The translations under genes and the position numbers were made by a program. A stretch of 64,000 bases of DNA from an uncultured Bacteroidales bacterium (GTDB taxonomy: Bacteria; Bacteroidota; Bacteroidia; Bacteroidales; Bacteroidaceae), in assembly GCA_902760345.1 (NCBI GenBank), contig CACWFY010000010.1, positions 20,725 through 84,724 on the forward strand, given 5' to 3'. Shown here one piece after another: positions 35,333 to 45,820 of the stretch. The notes beneath the pieces are model-generated. The model did no database searches and had not been told where the DNA came from. It saw only the letters and a list, made by a program, of their open reading frames with translations. How positions within the stretch are numbered: position 1 is the first letter of the stretch; every line of letters begins with the position of its first letter.

Positions 35333-36947
35333 GGTTCCATGTTCTCTTTGGTGGTTCACGACGTTTGACCTCCTTCAGTTCCGTACCAGCTTTTTTGGGG
35401 CGCCAATTGAAAATATCATCTTTATCCGTCGGTCGCACATAGTCAAACCATGCAAAGCCGGGAAGTGGGTTCTTTCCTGGTGGCAACTGAGACAAGGGAT
35501 AATAGCAACCTGTAGGTTTCTCAAACCACAGCTTCTTCATCTGACGGTTTTTGAAAAAGCCTTTAAACAGCGGACACTCCGTATAGTTCATCGTAGTGAC
35601 AACGCTATCTGTCTCGTCAACATAGAAATAGTCTATCACCACATTATCGATGGCCTGAAACTCTCGTATTTCTCCACGATCAAAGAAGGCCTTCATTTCC
35701 TTTGAGGATATCTGGTTGAAATGCACCGAGTCGCTCAGTTGTTCTGCCGAGAATGCCTGCCCGATAACGTGTGCCCAATCAATGGTGGAGTCATTCATGT
35801 ACACACAGATCTTCTCGCCAAAGAGTTGTTGACCCATATTCCACACAATCGGGTCTTTATACATCGTCATGCATGAATCCTTGGAGTTATATACCAGCGA
35901 GTCGCAGACGGCCTGTACATCAGTACGATACGCGCGAACCTTATTATAAGCATGTACAACCCTATAAACAGAGTCTGTCCGGATGTTGTAGGTATAGATT
36001 TTAAACGTATCGGCATGCATGAATAGCGAGTCCTGCTGTGAATAGTCAATGGTCACTGCCCGTTTGGTTGCCATCGCATAACCTGTTGAGTCGTTATATT
36101 CACAATAGTCTCCTGTCATCATATTTTTGTTGACAGTATCATTATACACGACATTCCAATAGGCATAGTTCGTACCGTCCTTTGCATTATGATAAACGCT
36201 GTCACCTATTAGCGACCGTCCCTGGTCCGATATCACAGAACGGCCAAACAGTTCTGACTGTTCCGTCTTAGTGTTATAGTAACCATTCTCACTATAGATA
36301 TGACTACTTCCAGAGGTGATATTTGAAGGACCAACGATATGAGCACGCGAGGTCTGCGTATCATAGAAGAGGGAGTCTGTCGTCAGAAACATTTTCTTAT
36401 CCTTCAGTCGGACGTCATAGTAGAACATCGCCTGCTTCGTATCAGTATGGTACTCTCCCCAGTCAGAGGTTAACACAGAAGTGCCATCCACAAGTTTACC
36501 GCCTTCAAAGAAATTACCGAAGTTATACATCCGGTCATAATCCAACGAGTCAGTATAAAGTGTTGATTTCCGATGCTTGAGCACAACATTATAGCGGGCC
36601 TGAGCTAACTGGTCGTTGCCATCATAGTAGGCATAGTCGCTCGTCAGCCTCAACGTGTCGCCCTGAACCATCTTCACATGTCCAAAAGCCTCGAAGGAAT
36701 TGGTCTGCTGGTAGAAGTGGGCGCTGTCACAATACAAGTCGGCTCCCTGATGGCGGAAATGCACATTGCCATGTAACACCTGTGCATCCCCATTCCGATA
36801 TTGGTCGTAATGCAGATTATCAGAATGAACCAGATATACTTTCTTGTCCTCGACCTTCTTTCGAGGTGTACGCTTGCGTGCTGGCTGCATAGCGAAAACC
36901 ATAGCCAGCACTACGAGCCCAATGATGACAAGCAGTATTCTCCTCAC
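35325..36947 (-). CDS. OstA-like (LptA/LptD-N) periplasmic protein
   Basis: The 540-aa product has an N-terminal hydrophobic segment ([18 protein letters not shown]) and then many OstA-type beta-jellyroll repeats: [70 protein letters not shown] and others to about residue 430. OstA folds form the LptA/LptD bridge carrying lipopolysaccharide across the periplasm, so a role in LPS transport or assembly is inferred. This long form is a common Bacteroidetes variant next to SurA and MutL. The start is GTG, since no ATG precedes the hydrophobic segment. The C-terminal tail (about 480-540) is basic and probably unstructured. Confidence 0.82.
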   Translation of the reverse strand: MRRILLVIIGLVVLAMVFAMQPARKRTPRKKVEDKKVYLVHSDNLHYDQYRNGDAQVLHGNVHFRHQGADLYCDSAHFYQQTNSFEAFGHVKMVQGDTLRLTSDYAYYDGNDQLAQARYNVVLKHRKSTLYTDSLDYDRMYNFGNFFEGGKLVDGTSVLTSDWGEYHTDTKQAMFYYDVRLKDKKMFLTTDSLFYDTQTSRAHIVGPSNITSGSSHIYSENGYYNTKTEQSELFGRSVISDQGRSLIGDSVYHNAKDGTNYAYWNVVYNDTVNKNMMTGDYCEYNDSTGYAMATKRAVTIDYSQQDSLFMHADTFKIYTYNIRTDSVYRVVHAYNKVRAYRTDVQAVCDSLVYNSKDSCMTMYKDPIVWNMGQQLFGEKICVYMNDSTIDWAHVIGQAFSAEQLSDSVHFNQISSKEMKAFFDRGEIREFQAIDNVVIDYFYVDETDSVVTTMNYTECPLFKGFFKNRQMKKLWFEKPTGCYYPLSQLPPGKNPLPGFAWFDYVRPTDKDDIFNWRPKKAGTELKEVKRREPPKRTWNHD

Positions 36948-36964
36948 TTCTTATCTTTTACTTC

Positions 36965-38326
36965 TTATCTCACCCACCCTTCGTACTCAAAATCGCAGTT
37001 ACGATAGCGGTCATTAATGCGTACATAAGTGGACTTTATGCGATTGACAACCCAATCGTGCAAGACCTGTTCACGACGCTTGGCCAACACCACGTTCTTC
37101 AGCACCTGGAAATCCTCGGTAATCGTAGCTTTGTGACCCTCTGTACGACTCTTCAGCTTCACGATGGCACATACCGTCTTGCCACGCTCGTTTATCATTT
37201 CGAAGGGAGTAGAGATCTCACCAACCTTCATGCGGTCAACGGCCTTTGCCACCTCAGAGGGCAGATCTGCCAACTTAAAGCGCGAGGTACGACCATCTTG
37301 AGTGACATTAGCCATCAAGCCGTGGTTGTTACGTGTATCCTTATCGTCAGAGAGCAAGGAAGCTCCCGCTTCAAAAGTAAATTTCTCTTCCACGATATCA
37401 TTACGAATAGAGTCCAGTCGAGCGAGTGCCTTCGTAATGGCATCATCACTAACGACAGGCTTGCGAAGAATATGGCGTACCTTAATCTTATCACCACGCT
37501 TGTCAATCAGCTGAATGATATGGAAGCCGAATTCCGACTCCACAATCTTCGACACCTTCTTGGGGTCTGTCAGGGCAAAGGCCACATTGGCAAAAGCAGG
37601 GTCTAACATACCCCTACCCGTATAGTCAAGTTCACCACCGCGACGGGCTGTACCAGGGTCTTCAGAATACAAGCGTGCCAACGTCTGGAACGACGACTCA
37701 CCCTTATTGATGCGGTCTGTATAGTCACGCAGTTCTTCCTTTACACGATTAATCTCCTCCTGCTCTATACGGGGTGTCTGGGTGATGATTTGCACTTCGA
37801 CCTCCGTAGGCACAAAAGGTATACTATCCTGTGGCATGTTCTGGAAATAGCGGCGCACCTCAGCAGGCGACACCGTAATATCCTTTGTCAGCTTATGCTG
37901 CATGCCCTGCACCAATTGATTCTCACGGTAGGTTTCACGCAGATCAGCACGAATCTGACTCATGCTCTTTTTCTGATACTCCTCCAATTTCTCGCGAGAG
38001 CCAATCATAGAAATCATTCGCTCAAGATACTGCTCGACACCCTGCGTGATTTCCGCTTCCGTTACCTCTACACTATCGGTGATGGCCTGGTTCAGAAACA
38101 GTTTCTGAACGGCTATCTGCTCCGGAATGGCACAATCCGGGTCTCTTGTCCAGCGTACGCCTTCCTGCTCACTTTGGAGACGCATTGCCTCCACATCCGA
38201 TTTCAAGATAGCCTCATCGCCAACCACCCAGATGACCTCATCCACGATAGCCTCTATGCTATCGTTCTGTGCAAACAGACTAAGTGGGGCGCACAAGGCA
38301 CAAAGGAATAATATGACTTTACTCAT
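36965..38326 (-). CDS. SurA-like periplasmic peptidylprolyl isomerase
   Basis: This 453-aa chaperone probably escorts outer-membrane proteins to the BAM complex. It has a signal peptide (MSKVILFLCALCAPLSLFAQ), a SurA-type N-terminal region (IEAIVDEVIWVVGDEAILKSDVEAM) and a parvulin domain about 175-275: VEVQIITQTPRI, ARLYSEDPGTARRGGELDYTGRGML and SEFGFHIIQLIDKRGDKIKVRHIL. A second, degenerate parvulin-like segment follows (about 285-385). It overlaps the upstream PPIase gene by 8 nt and lies 17 nt before the OstA gene, forming an envelope-biogenesis operon with guaB and mutL at its ends. Confidence 0.88.
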   Translation of the reverse strand: MSKVILFLCALCAPLSLFAQNDSIEAIVDEVIWVVGDEAILKSDVEAMRLQSEQEGVRWTRDPDCAIPEQIAVQKLFLNQAITDSVEVTEAEITQGVEQYLERMISMIGSREKLEEYQKKSMSQIRADLRETYRENQLVQGMQHKLTKDITVSPAEVRRYFQNMPQDSIPFVPTEVEVQIITQTPRIEQEEINRVKEELRDYTDRINKGESSFQTLARLYSEDPGTARRGGELDYTGRGMLDPAFANVAFALTDPKKVSKIVESEFGFHIIQLIDKRGDKIKVRHILRKPVVSDDAITKALARLDSIRNDIVEEKFTFEAGASLLSDDKDTRNNHGLMANVTQDGRTSRFKLADLPSEVAKAVDRMKVGEISTPFEMINERGKTVCAIVKLKSRTEGHKATITEDFQVLKNVVLAKRREQVLHDWVVNRIKSTYVRINDRYRNCDFEYEGWVR

Positions 38327-39752
38327 GCTTATTGACAGTCTTTAGAACATCCTCATTCACTGTAAACGAATACTTCTTACGGAGTTCTGCTACCCACTGA
38401 CGCTCCAATTCATCCTGCAGGTCAGCAGTCACCAAACCACGTACATCTGTATACTCCTGTGGTTTCTTGATGAGTTTACCGTATGTTGCATCAATGGGAT
38501 ATCCCTTGACACTATCCACTTTGGCATCGGTCACCTTAAACACTTCGCGGTCAATCAGCTTGTTGTCACCTTTCTTGAACAATCCCTTCTCCACACGGAT
38601 ACGAATAATAGAGTCGTTATTGAAACCCTTACGGAGTGCTTCGTTCCAGTCATCAAACTTCAGTTTCTTGACACAGTCTGCTACGGCCTTCACATCCGAC
38701 TGAATCTTGACATGATAGGCCATACCCTTAAAGCGGGGCTCATCCCACGTGTAATTCTTCTTATGTGCCTTGAAATACGCTTCCAGAGCTTTCTCATCCT
38801 TGGCGGCCTTGTCCCATACATGCTCATTGCTCACCTCATAAAGCAGCAATCCGTCGTGGTATTCCTTAATGAGGTAACGCATCTCCATATCTACAGCAGC
38901 CAAAGAGTCGGCGCGTTGTTCCAAGATCATCTCTTTGGTCAGCGTACCATTGGAGTGCTTGACCATCTGATCCAACTTTTGTTCCGTAATACTATTGCGA
39001 GCACCACGCTGTTCCAGGTATTTCAGGATATTATCCTTATGAAACTCAAAGGGCTCCAACTGCTTACGATCCTTCATCAAGATGATATGCCAGCCATAAG
39101 GCGACAATACCGGCTGGCTCATCTCACCGGGTTGAAGTGCAAAGGCAGGCTCTTCAAACTCCTTGACCAGTTGATTCTTGCCAATCCATCCCAACAAGCC
39201 GCCACGACGACCAGAACCCGGGTCTTGCGAAACCTTCTTGGCCAGTTCCTCAAAGTCTGCACCAGCTTTCAGTGCCTGATAGACAGAGTCGATACGCTGT
39301 TTAGCTTCCTGCTGTTGAGCCTCTGTTGCCTTTTGCGGAATCATAATCAGAATGTGCGCAGGCTGTATCAGGCCATCCGGTCCGATACTCTCCAACGTCT
39401 GGTCATACACTTTATGAGCTTCCACCATCATATCGTCGTCAGTAACAAACGTCGGACGAATCTGTTGGTCACGATATTGTGCAAATTCCGTCAGGAAAGC
39501 CGTCGTGGTGTCAATGCGTGCATCCAGTGCTGCCTGCACTTTCAGCTTATAGTTGATAAACAGATCAACATATTCCTCAACGGATTTCTTGTCTATCACG
39601 CCGTCGGTATTATTCTTATTGTAAGAATACTCGAATTCCGAACGTGGAACATCCACTCCTGCCACAGTCATAATGACTGGGTCGCTACTTTGGGCAAGAA
39701 TAGCAGAAAACGGAACAACTGCGCAAAAAGCAGCAATAATGAGCTTTTTCAT
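38319..39752 (-). CDS. Parvulin-type periplasmic peptidylprolyl isomerase
   Basis: The 477-aa product has a signal peptide (MKKLIIAAFCAVVPFSAILA). An N-terminal chaperone region follows (VIMTVAGVDVPRSEFEYSYNKNN, then VEEYVDLFINYKLKVQAALD). The parvulin domain about 135-235 is well preserved: IQPAHILIMIP, KKVSQDPGSGRRGGLLGWIGKNQLVKEFEEPAF and SPYGWHIILMKDRK. The C-terminal half is helical with no recognised domain. PPIases of this layout isomerise prolines and act as chaperones for exported proteins. It lies 12 nt after guaB and overlaps the SurA-like gene, implying joint production. Confidence 0.88.
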   Translation of the reverse strand: MKKLIIAAFCAVVPFSAILAQSSDPVIMTVAGVDVPRSEFEYSYNKNNTDGVIDKKSVEEYVDLFINYKLKVQAALDARIDTTTAFLTEFAQYRDQQIRPTFVTDDDMMVEAHKVYDQTLESIGPDGLIQPAHILIMIPQKATEAQQQEAKQRIDSVYQALKAGADFEELAKKVSQDPGSGRRGGLLGWIGKNQLVKEFEEPAFALQPGEMSQPVLSPYGWHIILMKDRKQLEPFEFHKDNILKYLEQRGARNSITEQKLDQMVKHSNGTLTKEMILEQRADSLAAVDMEMRYLIKEYHDGLLLYEVSNEHVWDKAAKDEKALEAYFKAHKKNYTWDEPRFKGMAYHVKIQSDVKAVADCVKKLKFDDWNEALRKGFNNDSIIRIRVEKGLFKKGDNKLIDREVFKVTDAKVDSVKGYPIDATYGKLIKKPQEYTDVRGLVTADLQDELERQWVAELRKKYSFTVNEDVLKTVNKHE

Positions 39753-39764
39753 TTTACTTTTTTA

Positions 39765-41258
<1,494 letters not shown>

Positions 41259-41275
41259 TTAAATTTTATTGCGTG

Positions 41276-41306
41276 CAAAATTACTCATTTTTTCTGAGAC
41301 GGCAAG
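41276..41306 (-). promoter_or_regulatory. Promoter of the guaB-mutL operon
   Basis: On the minus strand CTTG (41303-41306), a 19-nt spacer and TAATTTTG (41276-41283) fit the consensus with one mismatch. The -7 box and its flank (plus-strand ATTGCGTGCAAAATTACT) recur 1.1 kb away before the next gene. Confidence 0.72.
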
Positions 41307-41331
41307 CGTTTTCACCTATTATTAATAGGAT

Positions 41332-42375
41332 TTAACGTAACAATAACACTACTCTACCCTGCTTATCGGCAGATACGGTAACAGACATCTTGCCTTGCTG
41401 CCACGTTTTCTGATTGGCAGAGGTAAAACCATTGGTCTCCAAATCACGGCAGACTGCAGCAAGATTGTCATTGGCTGTCAGCGTGATAGCTGTGATTGTC
41501 TGCTTGCGACGAGTCAGTGAGGCTACGACCTTATAATCACCAATGGTCAATGAGGCCGACAACGCCTTGTTGGTTGTTTTCCCTAATGAATAGTCATAGC
41601 TGAGAAGAATCTCTTGCGCACCTTTCACCGTCTTGTTCTGAAGCAGTTTCACGCCCAGCCCCACCAAATCAGTATGATTACAGGCCTCAGCCAACCCGTC
41701 AGTGATTGTTCGAGGCGCCGTCTCATACGCTTTATCCTCCATCTCCTGATAGGCCATCTCGTAAGCTTTGGCATCATCTAGTGCGAAACCAATTGTATAG
41801 CAGGCTGCCAACGAGTTACGCTCATAGTGCATGTTGACCGTTCCCAGACGACTCTGAATAGTATATGCCTCGCCCTGATTGTCGATAAAGCCACCACCAT
41901 AGACCTTCACCAGTTCTTTCTTTAGGCTGGCAAAACGTTGTTTGACGGCCTGTTCCGAAGGATAGACGGTCTGGTCTTCCACATCAACAGCATAAACGCG
42001 CCCCGTTTGTTCCGAAACAGCCAGTGTAATGAGTGACTTAGCACCATAGACCTCCCCTTCATAATAATAGGTTTTCGAGGTTTGTGCCCCCTCATTCTTC
42101 CGCTCCACGAACCCCTGTTGCAGCAACTGCTTCTCAAAGCGGTCAGCCTTGATACCCAAGGGAATATTCAGGAAAGCATTGCGGTTATTTCGATTATCTG
42201 AACAAGAAGCAATATCGGCAAGGGCAAGCTGTGCATCGTCATCGATGCCATCAGCCGCGACAGGAGCCTTCGCTTCCGTCTTAGCCTTTTTCTTAAACAG
42301 CTTCTTGAAAAACTGCGCATCTGCCGACTGACAGACTAACACCAGTGCGAACAATGTAAAAACAATCTTCTTCAC
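41332..42375 (-). CDS. Secreted protein of unknown function
   Basis: I recognise no family. From a GTG start (next to KKIVFTLFALVLVCQSADAQ, a signal peptide) the product is 347 aa. An in-frame start at 42420 lies within the TAATTTTG box and is rejected; a TTG at 42387 is another option. After the signal comes a lysine-rich stretch (FFKKLFKKKAKTEAKAP), an acidic short linker, and an alpha/beta body with repeated beta-strand pairs (YYYEGEVYGAKSLITLAVSE; IGDYKVVASLTRRKQTITAITLTAND; KMSVTVSADKQGRVVLLL). It is separated from guaB by 85 bp and has its own promoter. Confidence 0.65.
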   Translation of the reverse strand: MKKIVFTLFALVLVCQSADAQFFKKLFKKKAKTEAKAPVAADGIDDDAQLALADIASCSDNRNNRNAFLNIPLGIKADRFEKQLLQQGFVERKNEGAQTSKTYYYEGEVYGAKSLITLAVSEQTGRVYAVDVEDQTVYPSEQAVKQRFASLKKELVKVYGGGFIDNQGEAYTIQSRLGTVNMHYERNSLAACYTIGFALDDAKAYEMAYQEMEDKAYETAPRTITDGLAEACNHTDLVGLGVKLLQNKTVKGAQEILLSYDYSLGKTTNKALSASLTIGDYKVVASLTRRKQTITAITLTANDNLAAVCRDLETNGFTSANQKTWQQGKMSVTVSADKQGRVVLLLR

Positions 42376-42409
42376 CTCAACAAGCAAATTTGTCTTTATA
42401 CAATAAATT

Positions 42410-42462
42410 ATTGCGTGCAAAATTACTGCATTTTTCTTATATAGCAGTAATTCGCACGCAAT
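42410..42462. repeat. 53-bp inverted repeat overlapping a promoter
   Basis: ATTGCGTGC and ATTACTGC (42410-42418 and 42422-42429) are matched by GCAGTAAT and GCACGCAAT (42444-42451 and 42454-42462), giving 17 paired bases with 14 unpaired in the loop. The left arm contains the TAATTTTG box (42418-42425, minus) of the gene at 41332-42375. There is no T-tract after it, so an operator or structured leader is more likely than a terminator. Confidence 0.75.
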
Positions 42463-42502
42463 ATTAACACGATTTAAGGTGGGAATGCCTTCCTATAGGC
42501 TC

Positions 42503-42655
42503 CTACAGTCCCCCATCATCAACCCAGTCAGGGTCATCGCCGGCTCCACCTCCACTTGTTGTATCACCTTCCGTAAAGGGAGAACCAGAGAGCAAGGGTC
42601 GAACCTTTATAGGTATAGTCACTATTTGGGGTCTGATATAATGCATTTTCTTCAT
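42503..42655 (-). CDS. 50-aa acidic small protein
   Basis: This short open reading frame encodes MKKMHYIRPQIVTIPI, then KVRPLLSGSP, and ends in a glycine- and aspartate-rich tail (GGGAGDDPDWVDDGGL). It begins 13 nt after the stop of the leucine-rich repeat gene, so it is very likely co-transcribed with it. Small proteins with the same layout (MKK..YI.P start, LL(A/S)GS in the middle, polar acidic tail) are common hypothetical genes in Prevotella as I recall; none has a function I can name. The N-terminal part is not a normal signal peptide. The LLSGS point looks like a possible cleavage site, which is a guess. Confidence 0.65.
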   Translation of the reverse strand: MKKMHYIRPQIVTIPIKVRPLLSGSPFTEGDTTSGGGAGDDPDWVDDGGL

Positions 42656-42668
42656 AAGTCAAGCCTTT

Positions 42669-45362
42669 TTATTTCATTACTTTACGACCATTCACAATAT
42701 AAACGCCCTTACGCATGTTGTCCACTTGCTGACCATTCAGGTTGTAGATACGATCACCAGTCTTTCCGTTATTGAGAAGAATGAACTCACTGATGTCTGT
42801 TGTAGAATCGTCCTCAAAGACAAGATTTAACTCGCGAGCTGCTGCTGCTGCTGTCATGAAGGATTTCGGCAGCTGCAGATAAGCCTTCCTCTCAGCCAGC
42901 GTCATAGTTCCACTGGTAGGACGATGCCATGAATAAACGTCCTCGACGCGTTTCAACACATAGTTGTAGTAGTTTTCGTCATCCGATGTTGCAGGAACGT
43001 CCTCATCAGTGTTCAGGTGTGCTTTCAGCAGGTTGACAAAGTAAGACTGCGACGTGCTGTACGGAATCTTATAGGTCGGTCCAACCTCACCCCTGATGAC
43101 GAGTCCGGTATGGGCAGGCACGTCATAGACGCGTACCAGCAGCACACCATTTCCACTCTTGCTATAGCCTGCGGCGATGTAAGCTCTAAGTTCAGAACCT
43201 GTGAAATTCAGATCCTGCTCGCAGCTGAACGTAGCAGTTGATGTAGTCAGGGTGATAAACTCCTTCGTAGAACTCCATGTAGCCACGACGCTGACATTGC
43301 CACTAACGCTCGTGATGGTGTATTGGTGGCCAACGATGCTGCTTGTCACGTCATCGCCGTTCACAGTCAGTGAGGTCAACGTGGCGTCAGGATCGTCCAT
43401 GATGGTCAGCACCACATTGTCGCCATACTCTGGGGAGTATTTGTCGGCTGTCACACCACCACCCGTAATACTTACAGTATAGGTTTTCTTTGTCCATGTG
43501 GCTGTGTAGCTACGGTCGCCTGTATTGCCAGTAGCAATGATCACAGTCTTTGTGGCAGCATCGAGTCCTGTGCCAGTCCATCCTGCGAAGTCATAACCAT
43601 CCTTAGTTGGGTTAATAAGCGTGATAGGAGCAGACTCTATGTTGTAACTTGTAGGATTAGCAGAAGCTACAGAACCGCCAGCCAAGTCATAACTGATGGT
43701 ATAGTTCACAGGTGTCCATGTAGCGTTGATGGTTACGTTCTCAGCAGGGATAGTTGCTGGGATGGCCTTGTCCCAGCCTGCAAAGGTGTAGCCGTCGCGT
43801 GTCGGGTTGGCAGGTGCAACAACTGCTGTTGCGTAGTCCTGAACGATAGGAGCAATGACTGAGCCGCCTGCGGTATTGAACGTGATAGTATACTGGTTGA
43901 TGGTCCATTGTGCTACGCAAGTAATGTTCTCAGCAGGGATGGTAGCAGGCACTTCTGGAGTCCAGCCTGCAAAGGTGTAGCCAGTGCGTTCTGGGTTGGT
44001 TGGTGCCTCAACCTCTGTAGCATAGTCCTGTTTGATGGCATCGATTTCGGTTCCGCCATTGCTATCAAACGTGATGGTATACTGGTTCACCTGCCAAGTA
44101 GCGGTGTAGGCAATGTGGCCTGTACTGCCCTGAGTGATGGTAACAGTCATCATAGCATCGCCCTCGCCGTTCAGCTTCCAGCCCTTGAAGGTGTAACCTG
44201 TCTTGGTGGGGTTGGTCAGCGTGAAGGTCGGTGTCTCGATGGTATAAGTCGTAGGATTAGCAGGAGTAGCAGTACCGCCATCCGTATATACAATATTATA
44301 TACAGTAGGTGTCCAAGTGGCAGTATAGGCTAGGTCGCCTGTGCTGCCCTGAGTGATGGTCACAGTCATCAAAGCGTCGCCCTCACCATTCAGTTTCCAG
44401 CCTGCGAAGTCGTAGCCGGTTCTTGTTGGGTTGGTCAGCGTAAAGGTCGTTGTCTCGATGGTGTAAGTAGCGGGGTTAGCAGGAGTAGCAGTACCACCAT
44501 TCATCGTGTAAGTCAGGGTATAGGTGATTGGAGTGAAGCCAGCTACCACAGTCTGGTCTGCCGATAAGTCTTCTACCGTATAGCTACCCTCTGTAGGCGT
44601 TGCAGCCACTTCATTTACTGTAAAGGTATTCAACTTATAGCCTATGGCAGGAGTAACAGTGAACTTGGCATCTTCCCCACGATCAATGAGAGTAGTTGCC
44701 GTTTCATTGTTAGTGGAGCTGATTTTGCCTACTGCCAATGTACCATGAGCAGAACCTGTGATGCTAACTACGAAGCTGGAGAAGTCTTTATGTACGAAAC
44801 TCGTCCAATTATTTGCAGCCTCATAGGCATCCATTGTGCCGCCAGGCACCCACAGCGTGGCATTGGTGTAAGTTTCTTCAGAGAAGGTCGCAGCGTTCAA
44901 GGTTACAGGTGTAGGTGTCAACCAAGGAACCTTCACACTGGACAACGTCACTCCAGAAAACAAATAGTTAGGAATGGCTGTCACCTGCGGACCGAACTCC
45001 ACACTGGTAGCATTTTCAAGAAGTGGATAATTCACATCTTCTCCTGTCAGAGTCAGGTTACGCCCAATGTAGATGGTGGTGGCTGGATTCCATAAAGGAC
45101 GCTCACTGTAAGTTCCTGCCAAAGACAAAGGAGTCTCACTATCCTCAATGGTGATGCTGGCCATGTTGTCGCAGTATTGAAATGCAAAATCTCCGATGCT
45201 CGTCACTGAGGCAGGAATACTGATACTGGTTAAACCTGTGCGATAAAAAGCCTCATTGCCAATAGTTGTCAGTGTTGAAGGCAGAGAGACGGATTTTAGT
45301 TTACCACAATTCTGAAAAGCATGTGCATCGATGGCTGTAACATTGCTGCCCATTTCCACCAC
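42669..45362 (-). CDS. Surface protein, C-terminal part: LRR + Listeria-Bacteroides repeats + sorting tail
   Basis: This 897-codon open frame is the C-terminal part of a broken BspA-like surface protein. It begins inside a BspA-type leucine-rich repeat (NVTAIDAHAFQNCGKLKSVSLP, then FYRTGLTSISIPASVTSIGDFAF). Five or six Listeria-Bacteroides (InlB B-type) repeats follow, about 275-640, recognisable by NPTRTGYDFAGWKLNGEGD and TGYTFAGWTPEVPATIPAENI. A further beta domain comes next. The C-terminus (RIYNLNGQQVDNMRKGVYIVNGRKVMK) resembles type IX secretion sorting tails. It has no start signal of its own: the ATG here is internal to a repeat, and the signal peptide is in the same frame 1 kb upstream at 46394. 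Adhesion or ligand binding at the cell surface is likely for an intact copy. Confidence 0.75.
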   Translation of the reverse strand: MVEMGSNVTAIDAHAFQNCGKLKSVSLPSTLTTIGNEAFYRTGLTSISIPASVTSIGDFAFQYCDNMASITIEDSETPLSLAGTYSERPLWNPATTIYIGRNLTLTGEDVNYPLLENATSVEFGPQVTAIPNYLFSGVTLSSVKVPWLTPTPVTLNAATFSEETYTNATLWVPGGTMDAYEAANNWTSFVHKDFSSFVVSITGSAHGTLAVGKISSTNNETATTLIDRGEDAKFTVTPAIGYKLNTFTVNEVAATPTEGSYTVEDLSADQTVVAGFTPITYTLTYTMNGGTATPANPATYTIETTTFTLTNPTRTGYDFAGWKLNGEGDALMTVTITQGSTGDLAYTATWTPTVYNIVYTDGGTATPANPTTYTIETPTFTLTNPTKTGYTFKGWKLNGEGDAMMTVTITQGSTGHIAYTATWQVNQYTITFDSNGGTEIDAIKQDYATEVEAPTNPERTGYTFAGWTPEVPATIPAENITCVAQWTINQYTITFNTAGGSVIAPIVQDYATAVVAPANPTRDGYTFAGWDKAIPATIPAENVTINATWTPVNYTISYDLAGGSVASANPTSYNIESAPITLINPTKDGYDFAGWTGTGLDAATKTVIIATGNTGDRSYTATWTKKTYTVSITGGGVTADKYSPEYGDNVVLTIMDDPDATLTSLTVNGDDVTSSIVGHQYTITSVSGNVSVVATWSSTKEFITLTTSTATFSCEQDLNFTGSELRAYIAAGYSKSGNGVLLVRVYDVPAHTGLVIRGEVGPTYKIPYSTSQSYFVNLLKAHLNTDEDVPATSDDENYYNYVLKRVEDVYSWHRPTSGTMTLAERKAYLQLPKSFMTAAAAARELNLVFEDDSTTDISEFILLNNGKTGDRIYNLNGQQVDNMRKGVYIVNGRKVMK

Positions 45363-45793
45363 CTTGCTAGTTTATGATTATCAGAGAACAAATAAGGATT
45401 AACGGTCGTCACTTTGGGGCCAAGCACCACACTGGTAGCTTCAGAAAGAAGTGGATGATTCACATCATCTCCAGTCAGATTCAGATCACGGCCAAGGTAA
45501 ATGGTTGCGGCTGGATTCCATAAAGGACGCTCACTGTAAGTCCCTGCCAAAGACAAAGGAGTCTCGCTATCCTCAATGGTGATGCTGGTCATGTTGTCGC
45601 AGTATTGAAATGCAAAATCCCCAATGCTCGTCACTGAGGCAGGAATACTGATACTGGTTAAACCTGTGCGATAAAATGCCTCATTGCCAATGGTTGTCAG
45701 TGTTGAAGGCAGAGAGACGGATTTTAGTTTACCACAATTCTGAAAAGCATGTGCATCGATGGCTGTAACATTGCTGCCCATTTCCACCACCGG
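44950..45793 (-). repeat. 428-bp tandem duplication inside the LRR gene
   Basis: Two copies with period 428 bp lie in the LRR region. Positions 45083-45364 and 45511-45792 differ at only about 8 sites; the rest of the unit is more diverged. Since 428 is not a multiple of three, the duplication shifts the frame. A third, more distant copy lies a further 490 bp away in the N-terminal part. Confidence 0.85.
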
Positions 45794-45820
45794 TTCCGCA
45801 ACTATTAAAAGCATACTCAC
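45296..45820 (-). pseudogene. Out-of-frame middle segment of the LRR surface gene
   Basis: This 174-codon open frame encodes another LRR stretch (VEMGSNVTAIDAHAFQNCG through GPKVTTVNPYLFSDNHKL) almost identical to the start of the C-terminal part. It has only a GTG as possible start, no signal peptide, and both ends run into different-frame copies of the same repeat. I read it as the frame-shifted middle of one gene and not a separate protein. Confidence 0.75.

Noticed and set aside
36965-38326. Confident assignment of the gene symbol surA
   Set aside because: Domain layout is SurA-like, but two related PPIases are adjacent and orthology to E. coli SurA cannot be settled by eye.
42669-45362. 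Claim that a type IX secretion system operates here
   Set aside because: Only a sorting-tail-like C-terminus is seen; none of the secretion machinery genes is in the window.
45296-45820. Independent small LRR gene
   Set aside because: Only a GTG start inside a repeat, no signal peptide, and both ends overlap out-of-frame copies of the same gene.
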